In this document: one piece after another, positions 48,517 through 58,068 of the stretch | How positions within the stretch are numbered: the stretch's first letter is position 1 | How the letters are laid out: every line of letters begins with the position of its first letter | Source of the DNA: Sulfurimonas sp. | GTDB taxonomy: Bacteria; Campylobacterota; Campylobacteria; Campylobacterales; Sulfurimonadaceae | NCBI RefSeq assembly: GCF_023228785.1 | Contig: NZ_JALOAN010000013.1 | Location: forward strand, 1-59,188 | Length of the DNA: 59,188 nt | Direction of reading: 5' to 3' | Notes under the pieces: generated by a model | What the model saw: only the letters and a program-made list of their open reading frames with translations | Database searches by the model: none | Told to the model about the DNA's origin: nothing | Position numbers and translations under genes: made by a program

Positions 48517-50308
48517 TATTCATCTCCTTTGTAGGTTCTTCATCACTAAGTTTATACATAAAACTACTGTTTTGTGTATTTAGCTCATCTAGCCATTTTC
48601 TCTGTTCTGCTTCACTCATCTCTTGTTTTTGCATCTCTGCTGAGTCTGCGTCTGAGTCTTCATCACTTTTCTTTTGATTTTCTTTTAGTTCATCTAGTTG
48701 CTCTTTTTTTTCTTGTTTATCTTTTGCATCTTGTTTGTCTTTTTTTTGTTCATCTTCTTCTTGTTTAGCTTTTGTCTCATCACTCTTTTTCTCTTCATCA
48801 CTTTGGCTACTTTTAGAGCTTGATTCATCTTGGTTTTTTTCATCTTTTTCATCTGAATCTTCATCGCCTGATTCACTAGAATCATTTTTATCTTGCTTAT
48901 CTTTTTTTTCATCCTCTTTTGATTCTTGCTCTTTGAGCAGTTTTTTAACTCTCTCTAGGTTCTCTTTAGTCTCTTTGTCTTCTTGTATCTCTAAAGAGTT
49001 TTCATAAGCTTCTACTGCTTTTTGTAGCTCCCCAGATTTTGCATAAGCATTACCAAGATTAGAGAAATTTTTAGCTCTCATCTCATCTTTATCAAACAAT
49101 GCGTTCTTATAAGCTTCTATAGCCTTTTTATAATCTTTTTGTTTATAGTATGCATTTCCTGTATTAAAATATGCCTCGCCCATTTGGGACTTATTGGCAT
49201 ACTCTTCATAAATATTCGCGGATTTTTCATACTCTCCTGCTTCATAGGCTTTTTTTGCAGTTCCAAGTTCAACAAAATCAAGCATCGAAGCTTTCATCGG
49301 GGCACTAGAGAGTCCAAGTAGAGAAAAAAGTACTAAAGCAGAAAGTTTAGTTTTTACTCTTAATGAACTTGTAGCCATAAGAAGTAAAAGAATGGCTAAG
49401 CCCAGTGGATAGTAAAAAAGAGGTTTATAGTTGTGGATCTCTTCACTCTTTAACTCTTTTACATTTGAGATGGATTTTACCTCTTTTAGCATTGCTTTGA
49501 CATCTTTGTTTGAGAGTGATGACTCTATATAGACTCCACCACTCTTTGTTGCAAGTGAGGCTATCTCTTCATTTAGTTTGGAGATGATTATTTTGCCATT
49601 ATGAGTTATAAATGCTCCATTTTCTTTTTTTACAGGTGCGCCCTCTTTTGTTGCAATGCCAAGAACAAAAACTACTATCTTGTTTTTTTGTGCAAATTCT
49701 ATCTCTTTGCTAAAATCACTATCATCTCCCCCATCACTAAGAATCAGAAGATATTTTTCATCTCTGTTTTCACTGGTTTTTGCAAATGTTTCTAAAATAG
49801 ATAAAAAATTTGTACCCTGCTCTGTTATAGAGTTAGTGTCAAGTTGTTTTAGCAAAAAACTAACCGCACTACTATCAAAACTAAGAGGCGAGACAAGATA
49901 GGAGCTTTTGGCAAATGCCATAACTCCAACTCTCTCATCACTCATCTCATCTAAAAACATTAAAGCCTTCTGTTTTGCTAACTCTAAGCGATTTGGATAT
50001 AGATCTTGTGCGAGCATCGAGTCACTAATATCTATAGCAATCATAAGATCTGCACTCTTTGCTTTTACTAAGATCTTGCCATCGTCTATCACAGGTTCGG
50101 CTAAGGCTATGATCATAAAAAAACCTACAAGAAAAAATAGAGCATTTCTTGCTCTTTTTGTCATTGAGTTTGTGCTAACTCTTAGTCTATCTATAACCTC
50201 GGTAGAGAAAAAATGCGCCTCAGTCTCTTTTTGAGTGAGTAGTAATCCAAAAAGGATAATAAGCGGAGGTAACATATAGTATAAAAATTCAGGATGTAAA
50301 AAACTCAT
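48500..50308 (-). CDS. BatB-BatC fusion: VWA plus TPR protein (copy near MoxR)
   Basis: This 602-residue protein has membrane segments at about 10-25 and 55-75, and a VWA domain with MIDAS IAIDISDSMLAQDL at about 90-270. A further membrane segment at about 300-320 is followed by TPR repeats (EAYFNTGNAYYKQKDYKKAI, AKNFSNLGNAYAKSGELQKA). A very long Glu/Asp/Lys/Ser-rich low-complexity tail follows, and the protein ends in NNEKPW. The BatB and BatC functions are on one chain. It overlaps batA by 4 nt and batD by 17 nt. Confidence 0.88.
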   Translation of the reverse strand: MSFLHPEFLYYMLPPLIILFGLLLTQKETEAHFFSTEVIDRLRVSTNSMTKRARNALFFLVGFFMIIALAEPVIDDGKILVKAKSADLMIAIDISDSMLAQDLYPNRLELAKQKALMFLDEMSDERVGVMAFAKSSYLVSPLSFDSSAVSFLLKQLDTNSITEQGTNFLSILETFAKTSENRDEKYLLILSDGGDDSDFSKEIEFAQKNKIVVFVLGIATKEGAPVKKENGAFITHNGKIIISKLNEEIASLATKSGGVYIESSLSNKDVKAMLKEVKSISNVKELKSEEIHNYKPLFYYPLGLAILLLLMATSSLRVKTKLSALVLFSLLGLSSAPMKASMLDFVELGTAKKAYEAGEYEKSANIYEEYANKSQMGEAYFNTGNAYYKQKDYKKAIEAYKNALFDKDEMRAKNFSNLGNAYAKSGELQKAVEAYENSLEIQEDKETKENLERVKKLLKEQESKEDEKKDKQDKNDSSESGDEDSDEKDEKNQDESSSKSSQSDEEKKSDETKAKQEEDEQKKDKQDAKDKQEKKEQLDELKENQKKSDEDSDADSAEMQKQEMSEAEQRKWLDELNTQNSSFMYKLSDEEPTKEMNNEKPW

Positions 50309-51234
50309 AAACTACCTCTTCTATTTTTTAAAAAAACATAGAACATTAAACAAAGGAGCGCAATAAAAAGCGGGTAAAAGTAGTAGTATTTAGTGTATGA
50401 GAATGTTTGAGCTTTAATCTCTGAAGTCTCTAACTCATCTATTTTTTTATAAACTCTCTCAAGCTCACTAGCACTTGCAGCTCCAAAAGCTTTTCCGCCT
50501 GTCTCCTGTGCTATTTGCATAAGTATCTCGCCATTATATTCATGTGGCATCCCAATACCAATAGGATAAACCTTAATTCCCTCTTTTTTTGCCATATCTA
50601 GCGCTACATCAAGTGGGATCTTATCTATTTGTGGGGTGCTATAACCATCAGTTAGAAGTATTGCAACCTTACTTTTTGACTTACTCATTTTTAAAAGATT
50701 TACACCTTGAGCAAGAGAGGTATAGAGTGCTGTATATTGTCCAGCCATTCCTATTTGGAGTTGAGAGACTATCTTGTTTAAAATATTTTCATCGTAAGTC
50801 AAAGGAGATGCTATAAAAGAGTAAGCTCCAAAAACCACTAAACCGATATTGTCATTTTTTCTCTCTTTAATAAATGAGCTAACTATCTCTTTTACTACAT
50901 CAAATCTTGTAGAGTAAGGATTTGAGGTATCAAACCCTTGTGCTTGCATAGACTGAGAAGCATCGAGAATGAGCGCTATCTCATAACCATCTTTTGGCTC
51001 TAGTTCGTACGGTTCATCTTTTATGGGCGACATCAGAGCAATTATGAGCATAACAATGCCCAGCCACTTTAGAACAAAAAGTATCTTTGATGCTGAAACT
51101 GATTTTTGCATAAACTCTTTTGTATGAGGAAAATATAGTGATGAAGCTCTTTGTTTACAAAAAAGGGCACAAGCTATAAAAAAAACAATTAAAAGTGCAA
51201 AGATAGGATATTCAAAATAGATGCCCTCAAACAT
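50305..51234 (-). CDS. batA: BatA-like VWA membrane protein (copy near MoxR)
   Basis: This protein of about 309 residues has hydrophobic segments at about 8-25, 48-66 and 288-305. Between them is a VWA domain with MIDAS ALILDASQSMQAQGF (DxSxS), TALYTSLAQG for the Thr, and LLTDGYS for the Asp. It would sit in the inner membrane with a metal-dependent protein-binding face. I take ATG 51234; a TTG one codon earlier is possible. GAGG lies about 9 nt upstream, within the previous gene. Confidence 0.88.
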   Translation of the reverse strand: MFEGIYFEYPIFALLIVFFIACALFCKQRASSLYFPHTKEFMQKSVSASKILFVLKWLGIVMLIIALMSPIKDEPYELEPKDGYEIALILDASQSMQAQGFDTSNPYSTRFDVVKEIVSSFIKERKNDNIGLVVFGAYSFIASPLTYDENILNKIVSQLQIGMAGQYTALYTSLAQGVNLLKMSKSKSKVAILLTDGYSTPQIDKIPLDVALDMAKKEGIKVYPIGIGMPHEYNGEILMQIAQETGGKAFGAASASELERVYKKIDELETSEIKAQTFSYTKYYYFYPLFIALLCLMFYVFLKNRRGSL

Positions 51235-51619
51235 CAATCATACCTCGATATAGTTCTATATAGCTTTTGATTTCATCATCAAAAGCTTTGACCTCTTTTT
51301 TATACTTATATCTCTCTAGTCTCTTTGTTAGGTTTTCATACATTTCAAAGTGTCTAGGTGAGTCATCTCTAAAAGTAAGTCCATAAAGGGTGATAGCGTA
51401 AGCTGACTCTTTTGTTTTGCTTAGATCTTGTGAAGTCATCATCTTGAAATGTTCTCTTCTTTGGTTGTAAGCATTTTTGTTTTTTATATATCTTACAAGT
51501 AAATAAACTAGTGCTAAAATAACCAAAGTAACAATAAAAATAGTACCTAAGAGAAAGAGAAGCGAGTACTCTTGTATCTCTACTATAGTCTTGATGTCAT
51601 GAAGTTCTATATCTTGCAT
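51227..51619 (-). CDS. Small membrane protein of Bat operon (DUF4381-like)
   Basis: This protein of about 130 residues has one membrane segment at about residues 19-42 (LLFLLGTIFIVTLVILALVY) followed by a basic cytoplasmic helical region (QRREHFKMMTSQDLSKTKES, ENLTKRLERYKYKKEV). Its position between the DUF58 and batA genes matches the DUF4381 proteins of MoxR/Bat operons. Start ATG 51619 is 1 nt after the DUF58 stop, with AAGGT 8 nt upstream; the longer frame runs into the DUF58 gene. Confidence 0.7.
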   Translation of the reverse strand: MQDIELHDIKTIVEIQEYSLLFLLGTIFIVTLVILALVYLLVRYIKNKNAYNQRREHFKMMTSQDLSKTKESAYAITLYGLTFRDDSPRHFEMYENLTKRLERYKYKKEVKAFDDEIKSYIELYRGMIDV

Positions 51620-51620
51620 C

Positions 51621-52451
51621 TTATCTACCTTCAAAGAGTCTGCGAAGCTCAACACTTGCACTCTTATGTGTATAAACTTTAGTAAATCTAACTCTATGTT
51701 TTTTTAAAATTTCAAAGAGTTTATGATCATGTGCCGCTACTTTTTTTGCATAAGACTCAACACTTGAGGCGTTAAAATCTCCCTCAAGAGTTGCTCCACT
51801 TTGTGGATCTACTAGTGAAGCGAAACCCATTTTAGGAGGTTTCTCTTCAAGCATATCTCTCACTATGATGGCTACAACTTCATGCTTTTTAGCTAAAACA
51901 TTAAAGTCCGGGATCTCAAAAAAATCTCCAATGACTACAATAAGTGACTTCCTTTTTAGTCGTTTATATAGTGTGTCGGCTATAACTTTAAAATCAAGCT
52001 TTTGATTTAGTGCATCGAAGTCCAAGATCTCTTGTGTAGTTTTTTGAACTTGGTGGAGTTTTTTACTAGGCTTTGCGCTTGAGATTAGCTTGTCTGTAAA
52101 GATATATGAGCTTAGCAGGTCACCATTTTTTAGGGTTGAGTAGGCTAAAAGTGCATTTACCTCAGCGATACTATCTTGTTTAAACTTCTTTGAGCCAAAG
52201 TGAACACTTCCATTTAGCACAGAGACTAAAACAACATTTAGCTCTCTCTCTTCACGAAAGACTTTTATATATGGGCGTTGCATCTTAGCGGTAATATTCC
52301 AGTCAATATGGCGAATATCATCGCCTGCCATATATTCACGAAGCTCTATAAAGTCATAACCCTCGCCGTGAAATACAGATGGGTTGTTGCCCACCATCTC
52401 ACTAAAGACTTGTCGTCTAGCTCTAACTAAGATCTTTTGCAGTTTACTCAA
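51621..52451 (-). CDS. DUF58 protein of MoxR/Bat operon
   Basis: This 276-residue protein has the DUF58 signature GEGYDFIELREYMAGDDIRH followed by IDWNITAKMQRPYIKVFREE. It also has a VWA-like fold (LNVVLVSVLNGSVHFGS), with DFFEIPDF near residue 170. DUF58 proteins are the usual companions of MoxR ATPases. The start is TTG at 52451. It lies 11 nt after moxR and 1 nt before the DUF4381-like gene. Confidence 0.88.
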   Translation of the reverse strand: MSKLQKILVRARRQVFSEMVGNNPSVFHGEGYDFIELREYMAGDDIRHIDWNITAKMQRPYIKVFREERELNVVLVSVLNGSVHFGSKKFKQDSIAEVNALLAYSTLKNGDLLSSYIFTDKLISSAKPSKKLHQVQKTTQEILDFDALNQKLDFKVIADTLYKRLKRKSLIVVIGDFFEIPDFNVLAKKHEVVAIIVRDMLEEKPPKMGFASLVDPQSGATLEGDFNASSVESYAKKVAAHDHKLFEILKKHRVRFTKVYTHKSASVELRRLFEGR

Positions 52452-52462
52452 AACTCTCTACC

Positions 52463-53410
52463 TTAAGGGATGGCTACAGTCTCTAGGACCTTTTGAATAA
52501 TCTCATCAGTTGTAATGCCCTCAGCCTCAGCTTCATACGAAAGAACGATGCGATGACGCATAACATCTTTTGCCACATATGCCACATCAACAGGAGTTAC
52601 AAACTCTTTTTGTCTCAAATATGCCATAGCTTTTACAGCCTTAAACATATCGATACTCACACGAGGAGATGCCCCAAACTGGATAAAATCTTCAAGATCT
52701 TGGAGTCCATACTCTTTAGGATCTCTTGTAGCACTTACAAGCTCTATAATGTACTTCTCAACTTCTGCGTCTATGTGAACAGCTTTTATAGCCTCTTTTA
52801 GCTCTTGGAGTTCACTCGCATCTATAACTGCGGAGATCTCTTCAAATGCACCACTTGATATGCGTCTAGCAATTTCTAGCTCTTCTTCTTTTGTATTGTA
52901 GTCAACTACAATCTTTAGCATAAATCTATCTAGCTGAGCCTCTGGGAGTTGGTAGACACCCTCTTGCTCTACTGGGTTTTGTGTAGCCATTACAAAGAAA
53001 GGAAGATCTAGCTTAAATGTAGTGTCGCCTAATGTTACTTGCTTCTCTTGCATAACTTCAAGAAGTGCTGATTGAACCTTTGCTGGTGCTCGGTTTATCT
53101 CATCTGCTAGTAAAAGGTTTGTAAAGATTGGACCTTTTTTGATCTTGAAGTTATTGTTTTGTGGATCATAGATCTCAGCTCCCAAAATATCTGATGGAAG
53201 TAGATCTGGGGTAAACTGAACTCTTTTAAAGCCAAGCCCAAGCGAAGATGCCAGTGCATTTACTGTTGTAGTCTTTGCAAGTCCAGGAACACCCTCTATA
53301 AGAATATGCCCATCACACAAAAGTGCGATAAGCATACCATCTATCATTCTTTCTTGTCCTACTACTACTTTTGAGACTTCTTGTTTAATCTTTTGTATCT
53401 TGCCAACCAT
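52463..53410 (-). CDS. MoxR-family AAA+ ATPase
   Basis: This 315-residue AAA+ protein has Walker A EGVPGLAKTTTV, Walker B LLADEINRAPAKVQSALLEV, then QEKQVTLG and ATQNPVEQEGVYQLPEAQLDRF, all MoxR signatures. MoxR ATPases act as chaperones that load or remodel VWA-containing proteins, here BatA/BatB. It is the first gene after the two lipoprotein genes (50-nt gap) and may serve both Bat copies. Confidence 0.92.
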   Translation of the reverse strand: MVGKIQKIKQEVSKVVVGQERMIDGMLIALLCDGHILIEGVPGLAKTTTVNALASSLGLGFKRVQFTPDLLPSDILGAEIYDPQNNNFKIKKGPIFTNLLLADEINRAPAKVQSALLEVMQEKQVTLGDTTFKLDLPFFVMATQNPVEQEGVYQLPEAQLDRFMLKIVVDYNTKEEELEIARRISSGAFEEISAVIDASELQELKEAIKAVHIDAEVEKYIIELVSATRDPKEYGLQDLEDFIQFGASPRVSIDMFKAVKAMAYLRQKEFVTPVDVAYVAKDVMRHRIVLSYEAEAEGITTDEIIQKVLETVAIP

Positions 53411-53460
53411 ACTAAAACAACCTTGTGTTAAATGTTTTTAAGAAGTATATCTAAGCGTGG

Positions 53461-54468
53461 TTAATGATTTTCTACTAAATTAATCCCTATGACCTCGTTA
53501 ATGCCTTGAGACTTTATATCTTGTTCTAGATGTATTGAAGCGTTTTTATATACACTCTCTTGTGAACCATTATATCTCTCTTTTAATATTATACTCTTAC
53601 CACCGATACGTTTATTTTTGTCATAAACACCAATGTCTAAAGTGATAACTGCTATATTTATAGAGCCGTGTCTATTTATATTGTCACTCGTTTTAGCTTC
53701 TATTTTTATAGCATCTTTGGAATTTGTTACATTAAAACCATTTTGCGCAAGATAGTTTTTTATGATTTTTATAAACTTTGAGGACTTAGCATCCCCATTT
53801 ACATAAAACTTCAAACTTTTTGCTTCGTTTAAAAACTCTTTTTGTTTTCCTTGAATGAAATCAAGATTCCCTTTTTTATCAAAACTTGCATCTATCTCAG
53901 AGATAATAAGAACATCTGATAGTAACTCACTAGCCTTAAGTGATAACTCTTTTTTAGTATTGTATCTAGTTAGTGCATCTTCACCTTGTAGTGAGTGATA
54001 CTTTTGTGATATTGCTTTTTTTTGCATCTCTAGGTTTTGCTTAAGCCCCTTAACAAACTTTGCTTTATCACTCTGCAACATCACAGCAAACTCTCTATAA
54101 CTAACTTTATGTGACTTTATAACCTCGTAGTTATTTATGCTAATTTTTGAGACACCTGACTTTATCTGGTTTTTAATACTAGAATTTACAAAGCCACCAC
54201 GAACCTCTTCATTTGATTCATAAGAAGACTCTATAGTAGTTCCAAGTTTTGCTACCATATCACTCAGAGCTACTTTTATAGCACTCTCTCTATCCCCAGC
54301 TATAGCCATTCCATACATAAACTCACTATTATCACTAGGAAGCGGGGAATTTATCCATTTTGGTAATGGCTCTACTTTTGGTGCTGGAGTGGGAGTTCCT
54401 CCACATCCACCTAAAAAAAACAGTGTAGATATTGATAAAATTAAAGTTTTAATACCTCTACTTAGCAT
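53461..54468 (-). CDS. LPP20-family lipoprotein
   Basis: This 335-residue protein has a lipoprotein signal ending in the lipobox LGGC at about residue 22, then a Pro-rich linker and an LPP20-like domain (PKWINSPL, GMAIAGDRESAIKVALSDMV). A further C-terminal region of strands follows. LPP20 proteins of Helicobacter are outer-membrane lipoproteins of unclear role. It overlaps the CsgG-like gene by 11 nt, so the two are translated together. Confidence 0.78.
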   Translation of the reverse strand: MLSRGIKTLILSISTLFFLGGCGGTPTPAPKVEPLPKWINSPLPSDNSEFMYGMAIAGDRESAIKVALSDMVAKLGTTIESSYESNEEVRGGFVNSSIKNQIKSGVSKISINNYEVIKSHKVSYREFAVMLQSDKAKFVKGLKQNLEMQKKAISQKYHSLQGEDALTRYNTKKELSLKASELLSDVLIISEIDASFDKKGNLDFIQGKQKEFLNEAKSLKFYVNGDAKSSKFIKIIKNYLAQNGFNVTNSKDAIKIEAKTSDNINRHGSINIAVITLDIGVYDKNKRIGGKSIILKERYNGSQESVYKNASIHLEQDIKSQGINEVIGINLVENH

Positions 54469-55501
54469 TCATTTGTCTCTTTGCTCTTTCTCTTTTTTCA
54501 ATAGAGTTATTTATTCTAACAATAGCTAAATTTATCTCTTCTACTGGTCCCATTGCTAAGTCATCAGCCAAAGTATATGCTTTTTTTGCATCATTTAGTT
54601 TTCCCTCTGCTTCTTGAACTACACCATAAACATATGCAACAACATAAGATCTACCATTAAGCTCATCTAAAAGTCCTTGAAGCATTGATTCTGCTCTATC
54701 CATACGACCAACTTTAATATACTCTAGCGAATTCTCAAAAATCGTCTCTTGTTGCTTAGTCACATCAACTTCTATTTTATCGAGTAGTGCTACTTCAAAG
54801 TAAATATAGTTAGGAGTAAGTTTATATACAAATTCACTTGCTATTGCCGAAGTTAATCTATTTAGCGCTTGAGCTTTTGATAAAACTTCAGCAGATCCAC
54901 CAAGACCTAAAAAACCGCCTGTAGGATTACAAGAATCAGCGCTATACTCTTTATCTAAAGTATCTCCATAGATTATCGAACCTGTCTCAACATTTACTAT
55001 ATTGATATTAGCAGCAACGGTGGCTTGCGTGGTATGGCAAGTTATTTTATAGTAACGCCATTTAGTACAGCCTTTTTTAGTGTAGTTTAAACACTCTTTT
55101 GCATCTTTTATGTATCTGCCTGACTTGCCACTAGCAGATGCTATTTCACCATTTATAACTGCTTGAGCACCTATAAGCTTTCCAACTTTTGTAGCCGTTT
55201 TTTCATCCATTAGCTCAGATGATTGTAACTTTTGTTCAGCCATAACCTTATCTAAATCTTTTCTACTAACAACTGTAAAGTATCTCTTTTGGTCTAGCTT
55301 ATGTTGAGCTATCTGAGACTCTATCTTGCCAGAGAGACCATAGTGATCATTTTTAAAACTACTTATTGCGATCTTTTTCTTTGTCGCCATCTCTTCAACT
55401 TCTGCAGGATTGAGAGCTTTTATTTTTACTTTTTGAGCACAACCACTCATTAGCAGCATAATTGCTGAGATCACTAAAAGTGATTTTATCGACAACATCA
55501 T
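54458..55501 (-). CDS. CsgG-like outer-membrane lipoprotein
   Basis: This 347-residue protein has a lipoprotein signal (lipobox LMSGC near residue 21). Its CsgG/FlgT-like N-terminal domain has KKKIAISSFKN, YFTVVSRKDLDKVMAEQKLQ, VGKLIGAQAVINGEI, and a strand pair IVNVETGSIIYGDTLDKEY. A helical TPR-like C-terminus (MLQGLLDELNGRSYVV, LNDAKKAYTLADDLAMG) follows. CsgG domains form or assist outer-membrane secretion pores. It sits between the two Bat copies. Either of two adjacent ATGs can start it. Confidence 0.75.
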   Translation of the reverse strand: MMLSIKSLLVISAIMLLMSGCAQKVKIKALNPAEVEEMATKKKIAISSFKNDHYGLSGKIESQIAQHKLDQKRYFTVVSRKDLDKVMAEQKLQSSELMDEKTATKVGKLIGAQAVINGEIASASGKSGRYIKDAKECLNYTKKGCTKWRYYKITCHTTQATVAANINIVNVETGSIIYGDTLDKEYSADSCNPTGGFLGLGGSAEVLSKAQALNRLTSAIASEFVYKLTPNYIYFEVALLDKIEVDVTKQQETIFENSLEYIKVGRMDRAESMLQGLLDELNGRSYVVAYVYGVVQEAEGKLNDAKKAYTLADDLAMGPVEEINLAIVRINNSIEKRERAKRQMNAK

Positions 55502-55544
55502 CTATTTTCCTTAAATATTTTTGTACATTTTAGTTAAAAAGCAT

Positions 55545-56654
55545 TTAACTTACCTTGAACTTACTCACTTCTTTGGCATTTTTCAAAGACTCTATCTCTT
55601 TTTGTTCAATCATCTTTATAATCTTGTCATATCCCTTTGCATCACTCAGTACCAAAAGAAAAACCAACTCTTCTAAAGTCTTTGCATCATCTATTTTTTT
55701 GTTAAATTCCATTTGGAGTGATGAGAGTTTTACTCTTTTTTTAAACTTTATCTTTGCAAAAAGAAATCCAGCTAAAAATGTTAAAGCGTAGTAGAAATAC
55801 TCATACTCTATCTCAAACTTTTTTGTCTTTTTTTCTAAAAGCTCCTCTTTTTTATAAAGTTCTTTTACTTCAACTTCTACTTTGTCAAAACTAAGAGTTC
55901 TTACTTTTTTATCTTCTAAGTCAAAATAATCTATCTCAATTTTAGGAATAGTAAAATTTTTATCACTCACAAATGCAAATTTTTGACTCCATAAGCCAAT
56001 ATGTCCATCTTTTGTTAGTGACACTTCTTTTATAGGTTTTTCTTCTATAACTTTAACTCCATCTATATCAAAATGAAATGCTTTTATGGCTTCATAGTTT
56101 ACAAGACCTTCTATTTTTATCTCTAAGTGATAAGGCTGATAAGCCATAATATTACTCTTATCTTTTTTCACATCAGCACTTATTTTTCCCACAAGTTCGC
56201 TTCTTGCATCTTTTATCTCAAGCTCCACACCTTCTTGCCGAATAATTCTTATACTATAGTCTTCATACTCAGCATTATCGCGTCCTATTACGCTGTTTCG
56301 TATAGAATCTTTATTTGTTTTTTTCATCGTTGTATCAAAAAAAAGTTTCAGATCTTGCGCTTTTTTTACATAGAGTAGATATTCATAAGTATTGATTCTT
56401 TTTTCATCTACTATGCTCTCATTTTCACTTAGAAGTAACACTCTATACTCATCATTGTCCACAACTGGCTTAAACTCTATAGCGTAGGTCTGTGCGGTGT
56501 CGCTAAAAGTACAAGTATATTTTAGATGAATCGGTTCATTTGTCATCGCACTTTTTTTGTTTGCTTGAACACTCCATTCATAAGTGGAGGCAAATAGTTC
56601 TAAGCTTAAAAGTAAAAGTAAAACTAAAAATACTTTACCAAGGTTGTTTTTCAT
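55545..56654 (-). CDS. BatD-like protein (distal copy)
   Basis: This 369-residue shorter BatD relative has a signal peptide (KVFLVLLLLLSLELFAS), beta-rich periplasmic domains (YQPYHLEIKIEGLVNYEAIK, FDIDGVKVIEEKPI, VSDKNFTIPKIEIDYFD), one membrane segment near 288-305 and a cytoplasmic tail. It lacks one of the periplasmic repeats of the 470-residue copy. It overlaps the upstream VWA-TPR gene by 20 nt, as the other batD does (17 nt). Confidence 0.78.
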   Translation of the reverse strand: MKNNLGKVFLVLLLLLSLELFASTYEWSVQANKKSAMTNEPIHLKYTCTFSDTAQTYAIEFKPVVDNDEYRVLLLSENESIVDEKRINTYEYLLYVKKAQDLKLFFDTTMKKTNKDSIRNSVIGRDNAEYEDYSIRIIRQEGVELEIKDARSELVGKISADVKKDKSNIMAYQPYHLEIKIEGLVNYEAIKAFHFDIDGVKVIEEKPIKEVSLTKDGHIGLWSQKFAFVSDKNFTIPKIEIDYFDLEDKKVRTLSFDKVEVEVKELYKKEELLEKKTKKFEIEYEYFYYALTFLAGFLFAKIKFKKRVKLSSLQMEFNKKIDDAKTLEELVFLLVLSDAKGYDKIIKMIEQKEIESLKNAKEVSKFKVS

Positions 56655-58068
56655 CTATTTGCCTCTTATTTATAAGCTCATACGCCCTTGAACTTAGTTT
56701 TGTTTTGTTTGAGTTTAGATCTATTTTTGTTTGTGCGGATACCTTTTTAGCATCTTTGGTGTCCGAGCTTCCACTACTTGCACTTACGTTCATATTTGAT
56801 CCTCCACCTTCTTTTTTCTTCTTTTTTTTCTCTTGTGATAAAGATGTTTTTTTAGAATTGTTTTTAGATGATGCTTGCTTCTGTTCTTTTAATCCTCTTA
56901 TATATCTCATATTTTCATCTGCTTCTTTGGAGTAACTAAGAGTGAGTGATTTCATATAAGCCTCTTTTGCTCTTTCATACTCTTTGAGCTTTACTAATGA
57001 GTTTGCCATATTATAAAAAACTATGGCTTTAAACTCTGGATCTGAAGATTTAACTGCTTCATAAGAGCTAAGTGCTGATTCAAATTCGCCACTTTTATAG
57101 TAAGCATTTGCAGTCTTAAACTCTTTAATATTTTTATCTGCAAAGTAGTCTAAAAAATTTGCATCTAAACTCACACCAAAAAGCAGCAAAAAGGCTAAAA
57201 CATATCTCTTTAGAGTTGTGTTACTAACTAAAAAAGCAACTATAGCCAAAAAGACAAAGTAGTAAAAAAGCTCAATATTTTCAACTACTTCTTGCTCACT
57301 TCTTTCATCTTGACTTCTTTGAGATTCAAGTGCATCTAGTAGTTCATCAAAGCTTTTAGTATATACACCATCAGTTGCTTCACTTATCTCTTTAATAGCT
57401 TCATTTTCACGACTAACTACAATATTGCCAGCCGTATCTTTTAAAAATTCACCACCCGCTAAGACTAAACTATCACCCATTTTTGAAGCTAACATAAAGA
57501 TATTTACAACTAAGCCTCTCTCTTTTGCAAACTGCGCTTCATTTGTATAACCTGTCTCATCCGCTCCATCACTGAGTATAACTACACTTAGTTTTTTTGA
57601 CTTTGACATTTTTCTTGAGAGTTTTAAAGCACTCATAATAGAGCTTCCCTTTGTAACAATCATATTCTCATCAAGAGAGCCAAAGAGATGTTCTAGTAGC
57701 TCTCTATCTTGAGTTAGTGGAGATAATATAATAGCATTTGTAGTAAACCCAATCACTCCAAAACGACTATTTTTATGGGCTTTTATAAGACTCTTTAGCG
57801 TCTCTTTTGCTTTTATAAGTCTAGATGGATGTAGATCTCGTGCTTGCATAGAAAAAGAGAGATCTACTGCAACGATAACATCACTAAGCATCAACTCTTT
57901 TTTTACAGGCTCCTGAAGTATCACAGGTCTTGTAAGTGCAAGAATTATAAAAACAAATGTGATAACATAACCATATGCTCTAAAACTAAAGCCTCGAAAA
58001 TCCTTCTTTGCGATAAGGGCTGCTAAAAACAAAAAAAGCCAAAAGTACTCAGCCGATATAAAACTCAT
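56635..58068 (-). CDS. BatB-BatC-type VWA plus TPR protein (distal copy)
   Basis: This 477-residue protein has two membrane segments before residue 50, a VWA domain with MIDAS VAVDLSFSMQARDLHPSRL and ILSDGADETG, a membrane segment near 275-305, then TPR-like repeats (TANAYYKSGEFESALSSYEA, VFYNMANSLVKLKEYERAKE). A short Lys/Ser-rich tail ends in DEKQPW. It is parallel to the 602-residue protein at 48500-50308 but has a much shorter acidic tail. It overlaps batA by 4 nt. Confidence 0.85.
   Translation of the reverse strand: MSFISAEYFWLFLFLAALIAKKDFRGFSFRAYGYVITFVFIILALTRPVILQEPVKKELMLSDVIVAVDLSFSMQARDLHPSRLIKAKETLKSLIKAHKNSRFGVIGFTTNAIILSPLTQDRELLEHLFGSLDENMIVTKGSSIMSALKLSRKMSKSKKLSVVILSDGADETGYTNEAQFAKERGLVVNIFMLASKMGDSLVLAGGEFLKDTAGNIVVSRENEAIKEISEATDGVYTKSFDELLDALESQRSQDERSEQEVVENIELFYYFVFLAIVAFLVSNTTLKRYVLAFLLLFGVSLDANFLDYFADKNIKEFKTANAYYKSGEFESALSSYEAVKSSDPEFKAIVFYNMANSLVKLKEYERAKEAYMKSLTLSYSKEADENMRYIRGLKEQKQASSKNNSKKTSLSQEKKKKKKEGGGSNMNVSASSGSSDTKDAKKVSAQTKIDLNSNKTKLSSRAYELINKRQIDEKQPW

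Noticed and set aside
48574..49007. Plus-strand frames opposite the acidic tail of the BatBC protein
   Set aside because: They are antisense shadows of the low-complexity Glu/Asp/Lys/Ser codons (Ser/Phe/Leu-rich), with no start signal.
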